Numbered from the stretch's first letter, positions 35,509 through 45,513 are shown. The stretch: 64,000 nt of DNA from Helicobacter pylori_CU (GCF_000259235.1 NC_017733.1:620001-684000), one strand, 5' to 3'. The notes: a model not told the origin generated them from the sequence alone. A program made the numbers and translations.

Positions 35509-36203
35509 TTCGCGCTCCTTGTCGTGGTTTTTTCTATCCGTTTTTCAAATTTCTCGCCCTTATAGATGTGCTGCACATAGATTCCTGGCAAATGTATTTC
35601 ATCTGGGTCTAATTCCCCGGCCAGGACAATTTCTTCCACTTCAGCAACGCATATTTTTGACGCCATCGCGCATAAGGGGTTGAAATTTCTAGCCGTTTTT
35701 CTAAATACCAAATTCCCAAGAGTGTCGCTTTTGTAGGCTTTGATAAGCCCATAATCGCCCGTTATGGCTCTTTCTAAAATATACTCTTTGCCGTTAAACT
35801 CCCTTAATTCCTTGCCTTGAGCGATTAAAGTCCCAACACCGGTTGGGGTGTAGTAAGCGGGTATCCCAGCCCCTCCAGCGCGCAAGTTTTCAGCCAGCGT
35901 GCCTTGCGGTGTCAAAACGACTTCAATTTCTCCGTTCAGCATTTGCGATTCAAAAATCTTATTCTCTCCCACATACGAAGCGATAATCTTTTTAATCTGC
36001 TTTTTTTCTAAAAGAATACCAAGCCCAAAGTCATCAACGCCGCAATTATTGCTCACGACAATCAAATCCTTGATGCCTTTCTTATAAATGTAATCAATGG
36101 CGTATTCGGGTATCCCACACAGCCCAAAACCGCCCACTAAAATAGTGTCCCCGTCTTTTAACCCACTCAACGCTTTGTCTAAATCGGTTATAACCTTATT
36201 CAT
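35505..36203 (-). CDS. scoA: Succinyl-CoA:acetoacetate CoA-transferase subunit A
   Basis: 232 residues. The class I CoA-transferase A motif GGFGLCGIPE and the SNNCGVDDFGLG stretch are clear. Forms the heteromeric SCOT enzyme with ScoB. Located ten bases after the thiolase gene in a four-gene operon with scoB and atoE. Confidence 0.94.
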   Translation of the reverse strand: MNKVITDLDKALSGLKDGDTILVGGFGLCGIPEYAIDYIYKKGIKDLIVVSNNCGVDDFGLGILLEKKQIKKIIASYVGENKIFESQMLNGEIEVVLTPQGTLAENLRAGGAGIPAYYTPTGVGTLIAQGKELREFNGKEYILERAITGDYGLIKAYKSDTLGNLVFRKTARNFNPLCAMASKICVAEVEEIVLAGELDPDEIHLPGIYVQHIYKGEKFEKRIEKTTTRSAK

Positions 36204-36213
36204 CTCATTCTCC

Positions 36214-37389
36214 TTATTTTTGTTCCACTACCACTGATAGCCCTTGACCGCCACCCACGCACAATGACGCGCAACCCACACCATGCCCGCTTCTTTTCAT
36301 TTCATGCAATAAAGTCACTAATATCCTAGCGCCGCTCGCGCCAATAGGGTGGCCAATGGCTATCGCGCCTCCATTCACATTCACGATATTGGGGTTTAAT
36401 TCAAGCTCTTTTAACACGGCTAGGCTTTGCGCGGCAAAGGCTTCATTGAGTTCAAAAAGATTGATGTTATTGAGATTCATTTTGACATTTTTAAGATTGT
36501 TTTTAATCGCAATACTAGGGCATATACCCATAATATCCGGACTGCAACCACCCAAACCAAACCCCTTGATAGTCGCCATGGTTTTTAACCCCAATTTTTG
36601 CGCTTTTTTAGCACTGCATAAAATGATAATGCTCGCGCCATCATTGATCCCTGATGAATTCCCTGCCGTTACCGATCCGTCTTTTTTAAAAGCGGGTTTG
36701 AGCTTTGCAAGGGATTCTAGCGTCGTGTCTCTAGGGTATTCGTCTTCTTTAAAAACCACCACACCTTTTTTATTCGCTATTTCAATAGGCGTGATTTCTT
36801 CTTGGAATTTCCCTGCATTAATGGCGGCTCTCGCTTTGAGTTGCGATTGGAGCGCGAAATTATCTTGCTCTTCTCGGCTTATGTGGTATGCTTGAGCGAC
36901 ATTATCAGCGGTGATCCCCATGTGGTAATCATTGAAAGCATCCCACAATCCATCATGGATCATGGAGTCTATCATGTTCGCATTTCCCATTCTTTTCCCC
37001 TCTCGCATGTCAAACGACAAATAGGGCGCTGCGCTCATGTTTTCCACGCCACCGCACACCACCACTTCATCGCGCCCAAGCATGATGGCATCATGCGCTA
37101 ATTGAATGGCTTTCATAGACGATCCACAAACCATATTGACGCTAAAAGCGTTTTTGTCATTAGGGATACCGGCGTCTAGTTGGATCTGTCTGGCGATATT
37201 TTGACCCAAACCAGCACCTAAAACATTGCCTAAAATGACAGAATCCACATCGCTAGGCTTAAGAGAGCTCGCATTCAAAGCGTCTTTAAGCACGCTAACA
37301 CCCATTTCTCTAGCGCCCACGCTCTTTAGAGAGCCTAAAAAACTCCCTACAGCGCTTCGTTTTGCCGCCACTACAACCACTTCATTCAT
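36214..37389 (-). CDS. atoB: Acetyl-CoA acetyltransferase (thiolase)
   Basis: 391 residues. Thiolase catalytic set: nucleophilic Cys in VNMVCGSSMKA, His in GGAIAIGHPIGASG and Cys in CASLCVGGGQG. It cleaves acetoacetyl-CoA with CoA into two acetyl-CoA. First gene of the operon with scoA, scoB and atoE. In reference strains it is labelled fadA, but the two-carbon substrate is better supported by context. Confidence 0.92.
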   Translation of the reverse strand: MNEVVVVAAKRSAVGSFLGSLKSVGAREMGVSVLKDALNASSLKPSDVDSVILGNVLGAGLGQNIARQIQLDAGIPNDKNAFSVNMVCGSSMKAIQLAHDAIMLGRDEVVVCGGVENMSAAPYLSFDMREGKRMGNANMIDSMIHDGLWDAFNDYHMGITADNVAQAYHISREEQDNFALQSQLKARAAINAGKFQEEITPIEIANKKGVVVFKEDEYPRDTTLESLAKLKPAFKKDGSVTAGNSSGINDGASIIILCSAKKAQKLGLKTMATIKGFGLGGCSPDIMGICPSIAIKNNLKNVKMNLNNINLFELNEAFAAQSLAVLKELELNPNIVNVNGGAIAIGHPIGASGARILVTLLHEMKRSGHGVGCASLCVGGGQGLSVVVEQK

Positions 37390-37412
37390 GTCTTTGCCTT
37401 TAAGTTGATTTA

Positions 37413-37418
37413 CTCATC
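37413..37418 (-). promoter_or_regulatory. -10 element of the thiolase-sco operon
   Basis: TATGAT on the minus strand, 23 bases upstream of the thiolase ATG at 37389. No clear -35. Confidence 0.4.
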
Positions 37419-37668
37419 ATAGTATCACTTTTAGATAATTGACGCCCTAACAGGTTGGATTTTGTTTTAGGTTTTGTTTTAGATTGAGGGCAATCCGTTT
37501 ATTTTTTTCACAAAAATATTATTCTTATCGTTCAATAATTATTGCATAATAGCTTCAAGTGGGGATCTAAAAATCAAGCAGATATGCACTTTAGGCTCAT
37601 GTTTCTCTAACGCTTTAAAAATTTCTTTCTAAGCAGTCTTTACCTAGTTTCAGGGTTTTAATAGGGTT

Positions 37669-38481
37669 TTAAGCAAACTCCCTAATCTCTTTCTCTAAAG
37701 CGTTAATAAAAACGCTTGAATAGGATTTTTCTTTAGGGAATTTGGCTAAAAAATCATTCAATAGCCCAAGGTATTGCTCCTTATTTAAAGCCCCTTTCAG
37801 CACTTCGTATTTTAAAAAAAGCCAGTAAGTGTTAAGCACATCGCTTTGGCAATAGCCATCAATAATGCCTTTTTTCTCCTTTTGGCTTAAATGGGGGTTG
37901 TAATAAATCGCATGCACTAAATCCCCGCTCACATCAAATTTACCAGGTATATTCGTCATAGAGCAAATGCCATTCAAATTCAACCCCCTAACGGATCCAT
38001 AATGGCTCAAGCTATCCATTAAATCCAAATGAAACTGCTCGCTATAACGCGCGCGGTAATTTTCCCATTTGTTTTCTTGGTTGTAAAAAGCGTCTAAGGT
38101 TAAATTGTATTTAAGGGCTTTGAGCGTGAGTAAGGGTATATCAAAACCTCTGCCATTGAAGCTTATTAGGCGCGGTTGCTTTTCGTTAAAGTATTTGAAA
38201 AAGTCCTCTAAAAGCTCTTTTTCGCTTGTAAAATCCTCTTTATTTTCGTGTTTTTGACCAAAATTCCCCACTTTGATAAACTGCCCGTAATCATCGCCAA
38301 TGACTGCTGCAATAGAGATGATTTCATGCAAATAAAGGGGCAAAAATTCGCTCCCGCTTTTTTCTTTTTGTTCTTTAAAACTTAATTCACAGATTTTTAG
38401 CGCATCATTTTCTTCTAATTGGAAATGCTCTTTACACAAGCTCACGCTAGGAATGGTTTCTATATCAAACACGCACAACAT
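37669..38481 (-). CDS. Predicted 3'-5' exonuclease, PolB-exonuclease-like
   Basis: 270 residues from the ATG at 38481, which has AAGGAG six bases upstream. DnaQ/PolB exonuclease motifs: ExoI FDIETIP, ExoII LISFNGRGFDIPLL, and a later Asp-rich segment (DGYCQSDVLNTYWL) with the ExoIII-type Asp. These Asp/Glu residues would hold two metal ions. No polymerase domain. It is divergent from feoB. Confidence 0.75.
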   Translation of the reverse strand: MLCVFDIETIPSVSLCKEHFQLEENDALKICELSFKEQKEKSGSEFLPLYLHEIISIAAVIGDDYGQFIKVGNFGQKHENKEDFTSEKELLEDFFKYFNEKQPRLISFNGRGFDIPLLTLKALKYNLTLDAFYNQENKWENYRARYSEQFHLDLMDSLSHYGSVRGLNLNGICSMTNIPGKFDVSGDLVHAIYYNPHLSQKEKKGIIDGYCQSDVLNTYWLFLKYEVLKGALNKEQYLGLLNDFLAKFPKEKSYSSVFINALEKEIREFA

Positions 38482-38521
38482 CACACGCTCCTTTCGCATT
38501 TTAACATTCTTGTCTCGCTTT

Positions 38522-38527
38522 TATTAT
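38522..38527 (-). promoter_or_regulatory. -10 element of the exonuclease gene
   Basis: TATAAT on the minus strand, 41 bases upstream of the ATG at 38481, in the divergent gap with feoB. Confidence 0.5.
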
Positions 38528-38623
38528 ATAACAATTAGTCTTATAGCGCTATAGTGCTGACTTTTAATCTAAAAACGATATAACTAAAAATTAAAAAACT
38601 TTAATGTGGAGCATTCAAACCCA

Positions 38624-40552
38624 ATGAAAGAAATCACTATCGCCCTTGTGGGCCAGCCTAATGTAGGGAAATCGTCCCTCATCAACGCTTTGAGTAACGC
38701 CCATTTGAAAGTGGGGAATTTTGCCGGGGTTACCGTGGATAAAATGGAAGTGGGCTTGATCCATAAAGAGCATCAAATCACTATCATTGATTTACCGGGC
38801 ACTTACGCGCTCAATGACTTCACCACTGAAGAAAAGGTTACTAAAGATTTTTTAGAAAAAGGGCAATACGATCTCATTCTTAATGTGGTGGATTCCACCA
38901 ATTTAGAGCGTAATTTAGCCTTAAGCGCGCAGCTATTAGACACGAATAAAAAAATGCTACTCGCACTCAACATGTGGGATGAGGCGCAAAAAGAAGGCGT
39001 TAAAATTGATACAGAAAAGCTTTCTCAAGAATTAGGGGTTGTGTGCGTGCCTACAAGCGCAAGATCCAAAGAAGATCGCTTGAATACCGAGCTTTTATTA
39101 AATGAAATTGTCAGGCTTTATTCTCAAAACACTACAAACAATGAAAGCATAAAAGTCCCGTCTCAAAGCTTTAAGGAGTCTCTAAAATACAGCCAGAGCG
39201 CTCAAAGAATCGCTAAATTAGTAATCAGTGAAAACAAGCAAAATGCGAGCTTTGAACACACTTATAAGATCGATAAGATTTTAATGCACCCGCGTTATGG
39301 GATTTTCATTTTTTTAGGGTTTATGTTTGTCATTTTTTCCTTGAGCTTTTTAATAGGGGGAGGAGTGCAAAAAGCGCTTGAAACAGGGTTTAAATTTTTG
39401 AGCGATGGCATCAAAGAAAATGTGGCTAATGAAGATTTAGCGTCTTTGGTGGGCGATGGCATTATTGGGGGAGTGGGAGCGACGGTTTCATTCTTGCCTT
39501 TAATTGTGGTGTTGTATTTTGGGATTTCTTTACTAGAGACGACAGGCTATATGAGTAGGGTAGCGTTTTTACTAGATGGGATCTTGCATAAATTTGGCTT
39601 GCATGGGAAGAGTTTTATTCCTTTAATCACCGGTTTTGGCTGCTCAGTGCCAGCCTACATGGCGACAAGAACCTTACAAAATTATAACGAACGATTGATT
39701 ACGCTTTTTGTGATCGGCTTTATGAGCTGCTCGGCAAGGCTGCCTATTTATGTGCTGTTTGTAGGCTCGTTTTTCCCTTCTTCAAGCGCGGGGTTTGTGC
39801 TGTTTTGCATTTATATTTTGGGGGCGGTTGTGGCGTTAGTGATGGCCAAATTGCTCAAATTAAGCGTGTTTAAAGGACAAACCGAATCTTTTATCATGGA
39901 AATGCCCAAATACCGCTTTCCCAGTTGGAGAATGGTCTATTTCAGTATCTACACCAAATCGCTTTCCTACCTAAAAAAAGCCGGGACTTATATTTTAGTG
40001 GGGGCGATTTCAATCTGGTTTATGTCTCAATACCCTAAAAGCGATGCGGCTATGAAGACTTACAAACAAGAAAGCTTGTTAGTGGATAAAAACACCACTC
40101 TTTCAAGCGAAGCCAAAGAAGAAAAATTAAAAGAATTAAAAGCAGAATTGGATAAAAAGAATTTAAAAAATAGCGTTGTAGGGAGAGGTGGGGCGTATTT
40201 AGAAAAAGTCTTTAGCCCTATGGATTTTGATTGGCGTTTGAGTGTGTCGCTTGTAACCGGGTTTATGGCTAAAGAGGTGGTGGTTTCTACTTTGGGCGTG
40301 TTGTTTTCTTTAGGGGATCAAAATGAAAAATCTGACGCTTTTAGAGAAATTTTAAGAAAAGAAGTCAGCGTGCCAAGCGGAATCGCTTTTATCGTGTTTG
40401 TGATGTTTTATATCCCTTGTTTTGCAGCGACCATTACTTTTGGTAGGGAAGCTGGGGGGATAAAGTTTGTAGCGTATTTATTCATCTTCACAACCGTTGT
40501 AGCGTATGCGTTTTCTTTGGTAGCTTTTTATGCGACTCAAATTTTGGTTTAA
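38624..40552 (+). CDS. feoB: Ferrous iron transporter FeoB
   Basis: 642 residues from the ATG at 38624; a GTG six codons upstream lacks a ribosome-binding site. The N-terminal G domain has G1 GQPNVGKSS, G3 DLPG and G4 NMWD. The C-terminal membrane part carries the two Gate-type motifs with Cys (GFGCSVPA and FYIPCFAATI). FeoB is the main ferrous iron importer of H. pylori and is Fur-repressed; I did not find a clear Fur box in its leader. A strong terminator follows. Confidence 0.95.
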   Translation: MKEITIALVGQPNVGKSSLINALSNAHLKVGNFAGVTVDKMEVGLIHKEHQITIIDLPGTYALNDFTTEEKVTKDFLEKGQYDLILNVVDSTNLERNLALSAQLLDTNKKMLLALNMWDEAQKEGVKIDTEKLSQELGVVCVPTSARSKEDRLNTELLLNEIVRLYSQNTTNNESIKVPSQSFKESLKYSQSAQRIAKLVISENKQNASFEHTYKIDKILMHPRYGIFIFLGFMFVIFSLSFLIGGGVQKALETGFKFLSDGIKENVANEDLASLVGDGIIGGVGATVSFLPLIVVLYFGISLLETTGYMSRVAFLLDGILHKFGLHGKSFIPLITGFGCSVPAYMATRTLQNYNERLITLFVIGFMSCSARLPIYVLFVGSFFPSSSAGFVLFCIYILGAVVALVMAKLLKLSVFKGQTESFIMEMPKYRFPSWRMVYFSIYTKSLSYLKKAGTYILVGAISIWFMSQYPKSDAAMKTYKQESLLVDKNTTLSSEAKEEKLKELKAELDKKNLKNSVVGRGGAYLEKVFSPMDFDWRLSVSLVTGFMAKEVVVSTLGVLFSLGDQNEKSDAFREILRKEVSVPSGIAFIVFVMFYIPCFAATITFGREAGGIKFVAYLFIFTTVVAYAFSLVAFYATQILV

Positions 40553-40561
40553 AGGCTAACC

Positions 40562-40585
40562 ATAAAGGGTTTTTAAACCCTTTAT
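40562..40585 (+). terminator. Intrinsic terminator after feoB
   Basis: Perfect 11-bp stem ATAAAGGGTTT/AAACCCTTTAT around TT, followed by TTGTTT. Begins 10 bases after the feoB stop codon. Confidence 0.85.
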
Positions 40586-40740
40586 TTGTTTAAAATTCCC
40601 CCCATTAGAAATATTAAAAAATTTTTATTTTTCTTTATGTCCTAATCTTTTCTATAAACATTCGCATTAATCGGTATTTTTGATAAAAAAGTCATTAATA
40701 TTATCTTAAATAATAATTTTTTAAAAATTTAAGCTAGAAC

Positions 40741-40755
40741 TAATAATGGTTATTA
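40741..40755 (+). promoter_or_regulatory. Fur box overlapping the fecA1 -10
   Basis: TAATAATGGTTATTA matches the H. pylori iron-Fur consensus TAATAATnATTATTA at 13 of 14 specified positions and is a dyad (TAATAA/TTATTA). It overlaps a TATTAT -10 at 40751-40756, so bound Fur would block the polymerase. The fecA1 ATG is 49 bases downstream of the box. Confidence 0.8.
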
Positions 40756-40804
40756 TAAATTTCACCTTGTTGTAAAAAAGAGCATTTTTCATAAGAGGTG
40801 GTAA

Positions 40805-43109
40805 ATGAAAAGAATTTTAGTCTCTTTGGCTGTTTTGAGTCATAGCGCGCATGCCATAAAAACTCATAATTTGGAAAGGGTAGAAGCTTCAGGGGTGGCT
40901 AACGATAAAGAAGCGCCTTTAAGCTGGAGAAGCAAGGAAGTTAGAAATTATATGGGTTCTCGCACGGTGATTTCTAACAAGCAGCTCACTAAAAGTGCGA
41001 ATCAAAGCATTGAAGAAGCTTTGCAAAATGTGCCAGGCGTGCATATTTAGAAACTCTACAGGTATTGGAGCTGTGCCTAGCATTTCCATTAGGGGGTTTG
41101 GTGCTGGAGGCCCAGGGCATTCTAATACGGGAATGATTCTAGTCAATGGGATTCCTATTTATGTCGCGCCCTATGTTGAAATTGGCACGGTTATTTTTCC
41201 TGTAACCTTTCAATCTGTGGATAGAATCAGTGTAACTAAAGGTGGGGAGAGCGTGCGTTATGGTCCTAACGCTTTTGGCGGTGTGATCAACATTATCACC
41301 AAAGGCATTCCTACCAATTGGGAAAGTCAGGTGAGTGAGAGGACCACTTTTTGGGGCAAATCTGAAAATGGGGGCTTTTTCAATCAAAATTCTAAAAACA
41401 TTGATAAAAGCTTAGTTAATAACATGCTTTTTAACACCTACTTAAGAACGGGGGGTATGATGAATAAGCATTTTGGAATCCAAACTCAAGTCAATTGGCT
41501 CAAAGGGCAAGGGTTTAGATACAACAGCCCTACCAACATTCAAAACTACTTGCTAGATTCGTTGTATCAAATCAATAATAGCAATAAGATCACTGCTTTT
41601 TTTCAATATTACAGCTATTTTTTAACAGACCCTGGGTCTTTAGGCATAGCTGCCTATAATGAAAATCGTTTTCAAAACAACCGCCCTAATAACGATAAAA
41701 GCGGGAGAGCGAAGCGATGGGGAGCTGTGTATCAAAACTTTTTTGGGGACACGGATAGAGTCGGTGGGGATTTCACTTTCAGTTACTATGGGCATGACAT
41801 GTCAAGGGATTTTAAATTTGATTCTAACTATTTAAATGTCAATACCAATCCTAAATTAGGCCCTGTTTATACCAATCAAAATTATCCAGGATTTTTTATT
41901 TTTGATCATTTAAGGCGTTATGTGATGAACGCTTTTGAGCCTAATTTGAACTTAGTCGTCAATACCAATAAAGTTAAGCAAACTTTTAATGTGGGCATGC
42001 GTTTTATGACGATGGACATGTTCATTAGATCCGATCAAAGCACATGCGAAAAATCAAATATTATTGATGGGGTGTGCCATATGCCCCCATATGTTCTTTC
42101 TAAAAAGCCTAGTAACAATCAAGAAATGTTTAACAACTATACAGCGGTATGGTTGAGCGATAAAATAGAACTTTTTGATTCTAAATTGGTGATAACTCCA
42201 GGGCTTAGATACACTTTTTTGAACTACAACAACAAAGAGCCAGAAAAGAACGATTTTTCCGTATGGACCAGTAAAAAACAGCGTCAAAACGAATGGAGTC
42301 CCGCCCTTAACATTGGCTATAAACCTATGGAAAATTGGATATGGTATGCGAACTACCGCCGCAGTTTTATCCCCCCACAACACACAATGGTAGGCATTAC
42401 TAGGACTAATTACAACCAAATTTTTAATGAAATTGAAGTGGGGCAGCGCTATAGTTATAAAAATCTATTGAGCTTTAATACCAATTATTTTGTGATTTTT
42501 GCCAATCGTTATTATGCGGGAGGCTATAGTCCACAGCCTGTGAATGCTAGGAGCCAAGGGGTGGAATTGGAATTGTATTACGCGCCGATTAGGGGTTTGC
42601 AATTCCATGTGGCTTACACTTACATTGATGCGCGCATCACTTCTAACGCTGATGATATTGCTTATTATTTTACAGGCATTGTCAATAAACCCTTTGACAT
42701 TAAAGGGAAGCGTTTGCCTTATGTGAGCCCTAACCAATTCATATTTGACATGATGTATACTTACAAGCACACGACTTTTGGAATTAGTAGTTATTTTTAT
42801 AGCCGCGCTTATAGTTCCATGCTCAATCAAGCCAAAAGCCAAACCGTGTGCTTGCCCTTAAACCCAGAATACACAGGGGGGTTAGAGTATGGTTGTAATT
42901 CAGTGGGGTTATTGCCCTTGTATTTTGTGTTGAACGTTCAAGTAAGCTCCGTTTTATGGCAAAGCGGTAGGCATAAAATCACAGGGAGTTTGCAAATCAA
43001 TAACCTTTTCAACATGAAGTATTATTTTAGGGGGATTGGCACAAGCCCTACAGGGAGAGAGCCCGCACCAGGGAGATCCATTACAGCGTATTTGAATTAT
43101 GAGTTTTAA
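40805..43109 (+). pseudogene. fecA1: TonB-dependent iron(III) dicitrate receptor FecA1, frameshifted
   Basis: The signal peptide and the start of the plug (MKRILVSLAVLSHSAHA, later SIEEALQNVPGVHI) run into TAG at 41048-41050. The sense continues one frame over as RNSTGIGAVPSISIRGFGAG and on through the plug and 22-strand barrel to a C-terminal Phe. Removing one T from the TTT at 41046-41048 restores a 767-residue FecA, so a single-base insertion has inactivated the gene. The insertion is not in a long homopolymer, so frequent reversion is not expected. FecA1 takes up ferric citrate or related chelates with TonB-ExbBD. The stop falls about 80 codons in, so no working receptor should be made unless the read is in error. 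Confidence 0.88.
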
Positions 43110-43115
43110 ATTGGT

Positions 43116-43136
43116 TTCAAGCTTTTATAGCTTGAA
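43116..43136 (+). terminator. Intrinsic terminator after fecA1
   Basis: 8-bp stem TTCAAGCT/AGCTTGAA with a 5-base loop, followed by TGTTTTT. Seven bases after the fecA1 stop; fliP ends just beyond it on the other strand, so it may serve both. Confidence 0.8.
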
Positions 43137-43147
43137 TGTTTTTAATA

Positions 43148-43894
43148 TTAAACCATTTTAAAACTCGCTACTAAATTTTCGGTCAATAGATTAAACCCAT
43201 CTACCAGAATAAACACTAAAATTTTAAAAGGCAGAGAAATCATTACAGGCGGGAGCATCATCATGCCCATCGCCATTAAAATAGAGCTGATCACCATATC
43301 AATCACCAAAAAAGGCAAGTAGAGTAAAAAGCCGATTTGAAACGCTGTTTTCAACTCGCTTATCATAAATGCCGGGATTAAAACGCTCAAGCTCACATCA
43401 TCAGGGGTTTTAGGGTTAGGCAAATTCCTAATCCTAAAAAAAAGCGCTAGATCCTTTTCTCGTGTGTTTTTAAGCATGAATTCCTTGAAAGGCAGAGCGC
43501 TTTTTTCAAACGCTTCGGTGTAAGAAATCTTTTTATCCATGTAAGGCTTAATCCCTGTATCATAGGCTTTTTTTAGGCTAGGTTCCATGATGAAAAAAGT
43601 CAGTATCAAAGAGAGCGAGACTAAAATTTGAGTGGGGGGGGTTTGTTGCGTGCCTAAAGCGGTCCTTAAAAAAGAAAACACCACGATCAAACGGGTGAAA
43701 CTCGTCATCACTAAAATCAATGATGGGGCTAAAACTAAAAGCGTGAGCAAAGCGATGACATTAAGGGTGGTTACAAGCTGTTTAGGATCATTAGGAGCGT
43801 TTAAAGAGAGATTGACGCTAGGCAAAGCGCTATCAGCGCTCATTAAAGGGCATATTAAAGGGCAAATGAGAATGAAAAAAATGAAAAAACGCAA
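43148..43894 (-). CDS. fliP: Flagellar export protein FliP, tract in ON length
   Basis: 248 residues from the TTG at 43894, with AAGG upstream; the longer frame starts at 43930, within a few bases of the expected transcription start, so it is unlikely. Signal peptide, a periplasmic loop, and the FliP membrane segments with the LILVMTSFTRLIVVFSFLR signature. FliP is part of the FliPQR export gate of the flagellar type III machine. A C8 tract (43634-43641, G8 on the plus strand) lies in the QQTPPTQ segment; length changes in this tract are a known on/off switch for motility. Here the frame is intact. Confidence 0.93.
   Translation of the reverse strand: MRFFIFFILICPLICPLMSADSALPSVNLSLNAPNDPKQLVTTLNVIALLTLLVLAPSLILVMTSFTRLIVVFSFLRTALGTQQTPPTQILVSLSLILTFFIMEPSLKKAYDTGIKPYMDKKISYTEAFEKSALPFKEFMLKNTREKDLALFFRIRNLPNPKTPDDVSLSVLIPAFMISELKTAFQIGFLLYLPFLVIDMVISSILMAMGMMMLPPVMISLPFKILVFILVDGFNLLTENLVASFKMV
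43634..43641 (-). repeat. C8 phase-variation tract in fliP
   Basis: Eight G on the plus strand (C8 in the gene). Reversible changes of one C in this tract are an established fliP motility switch; C8 keeps this frame open. Confidence 0.85.
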
Positions 43895-43930
43895 AATTCT
43901 AGCCTTAAATCTTTGATGAAACAAAGTCAA

Positions 43931-43936
43931 ATTATA
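43931..43936 (-). promoter_or_regulatory. -10 element of fliP
   Basis: Perfect TATAAT on the minus strand, 37 bases before the TTG start of fliP, in the divergent gap with glmU. Confidence 0.6.
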
Positions 43937-43975
43937 AGATAAGGCATGTTAAAATTCCCTAAAAAAAGGATTTTA

Positions 43976-45277
43976 ATGCTTTCTGTAATCATACTAGCCG
44001 CTGGTAAAGGCACTCGCATGCGTTCTAGCCTGCCTAAAACTTTACACACCCTTTGCGGGGAGCCTATGTTATTTTACATTTTAGAAACGGCTTTTTCAAT
44101 CAGTAATGATGTGCATCTTATCTTACACCACCAACAAGAACGCATTAAAGAAGCGGTGTCAAAGCGTTTTAAGGGCGTCATTTTTCACACTCAAATCGTG
44201 GAAAAATATTCAGGGACAGGTGGGGCTATCATGCAAGAAGATAAAACCCCTATCCCTACAAAACATGAGCGGGTTTTGATTTTGAATGCGGACATGCCCT
44301 TAATCACTAAAGACGCGCTTACCCCCTTGTTAAAAAGCAAGAATAACGCCATAGGCTTACTTAATTTAGCTGACCCCAAAGGTTATGGGCGCGTTGTTTT
44401 AGAAAACCATCAGGTTAAAAAGATTGTAGAAGAAAAGGACGCTAATGATGAAGAAAAAGAAATTAAAAGCGTGAATGCTGGCGTGTATGGGTTTGAAAGG
44501 GAGTTTTTAGAAAAATACTTGCCCAAGCTCCATGACCAAAACGCCCAAAAAGAATACTACCTCACGGATTTAATCGCTCTAGGAATCAATGAAAACGAAA
44601 CAATTGACGCTCTATTCTTAGAAGAAGAGTGTTTTTTAGGGGTGAATAGCCAAACAGAAAGAGCGAAAGCTGAAGAAATCATGTTAGAAAGACTGCGGAA
44701 AAACGCCATGGACTTGGGGGTAGTGATGCAATTGCCTGGTAGCATTTATTTAGAAAAAGGCGTGAGTTTTAAGGGGGAGTGCGTTTTAGAGCAAGGGGTG
44801 CGTTTGATTGGGAATTGTTTGATAGAAAACGCGCGCATTAAGGCTTATAGCGTGATAGAAGAGAGCCAGATTGTTAATAGCAGTGTGGGGCCGTTTGCCC
44901 ATGCGCGCCCTAAAAGCGTGATTTGTAATAGCCATGTGGGGAATTTTGTAGAGACTAAAAACGCCAAACTTCAAGGCGCTAAAGCAGGGCATTTGAGCTA
45001 TTTAGGGGATTGTGAGATAGGGAAAAACACAAATGTGGGGGCTGGCGTGATCACTTGCAATTACGATGGTAAAAAGAAACACCAAACGATCATCGGTGAA
45101 AATGTCTTTATAGGGAGCGATAGCCAGCTAGTCGCCCCCATAAATATCGGCTCTAATGTCTTAATCGGCAGCGGCACCACCATCACTAAAGACATTCCTA
45201 GCGGTTCGTTGAGCCTTTCACGCGCCCCTCAAATTAACATTGAAAACGGGTATTTTAAGTTTTTTAAGAAACCTTAA
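43976..45277 (+). CDS. glmU: Bifunctional GlcNAc-1-P uridyltransferase / GlcN-1-P acetyltransferase
   Basis: 433 residues from the ATG at 43976, with AAAGGA upstream. N-terminal nucleotidyltransferase motif LAAGKGTRMRSSLPK and a C-terminal left-handed beta-helix of hexapeptide repeats (SNVLIGSGTTIT and similar). It makes UDP-GlcNAc from GlcN-1-P for peptidoglycan and LPS. The final 13 codons (45239-45277) are copied again at 46497, downstream of the first glycine-zipper/membrane gene pair. Confidence 0.96.
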   Translation: MLSVIILAAGKGTRMRSSLPKTLHTLCGEPMLFYILETAFSISNDVHLILHHQQERIKEAVSKRFKGVIFHTQIVEKYSGTGGAIMQEDKTPIPTKHERVLILNADMPLITKDALTPLLKSKNNAIGLLNLADPKGYGRVVLENHQVKKIVEEKDANDEEKEIKSVNAGVYGFEREFLEKYLPKLHDQNAQKEYYLTDLIALGINENETIDALFLEEECFLGVNSQTERAKAEEIMLERLRKNAMDLGVVMQLPGSIYLEKGVSFKGECVLEQGVRLIGNCLIENARIKAYSVIEESQIVNSSVGPFAHARPKSVICNSHVGNFVETKNAKLQGAKAGHLSYLGDCEIGKNTNVGAGVITCNYDGKKKHQTIIGENVFIGSDSQLVAPINIGSNVLIGSGTTITKDIPSGSLSLSRAPQINIENGYFKFFKKP

Positions 45278-45499
45278 AGAGCTTGAAAAGAATTGCTGTT
45301 TTAAAACCTTATTGAGCGTATTTTTAATGGATTAAAAAGTTCTCTTTTTATCCTTTTGGATTTGCTTCAATAGTGAAAAAACCCAAAAATTATTATAATT
45401 TATTTAATTTAATTCTGTAATTTGTGTATAAACAAAACACTCATTAAGCTTTTTGTGATATTTCGCTGATCTGTAACAATGCTTTTAATAGGGTTGTGG

Positions 45500-45505
45500 T
45501 ATAAA
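45500..45505 (+). promoter_or_regulatory. -10 element of gene pair 1
   Basis: TATAAA in the context GTGGTATAAAT; the same element with identical surroundings stands before pair 2 (46672-46677). Confidence 0.5.
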
Positions 45506-45513
45506 TATTCTTA

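Noticed and set aside
38500..38623. Search for a Fur box before feoB
   Set aside because: AT-rich, but no stretch matches the TAATAATnATTATTA consensus closely enough to call.
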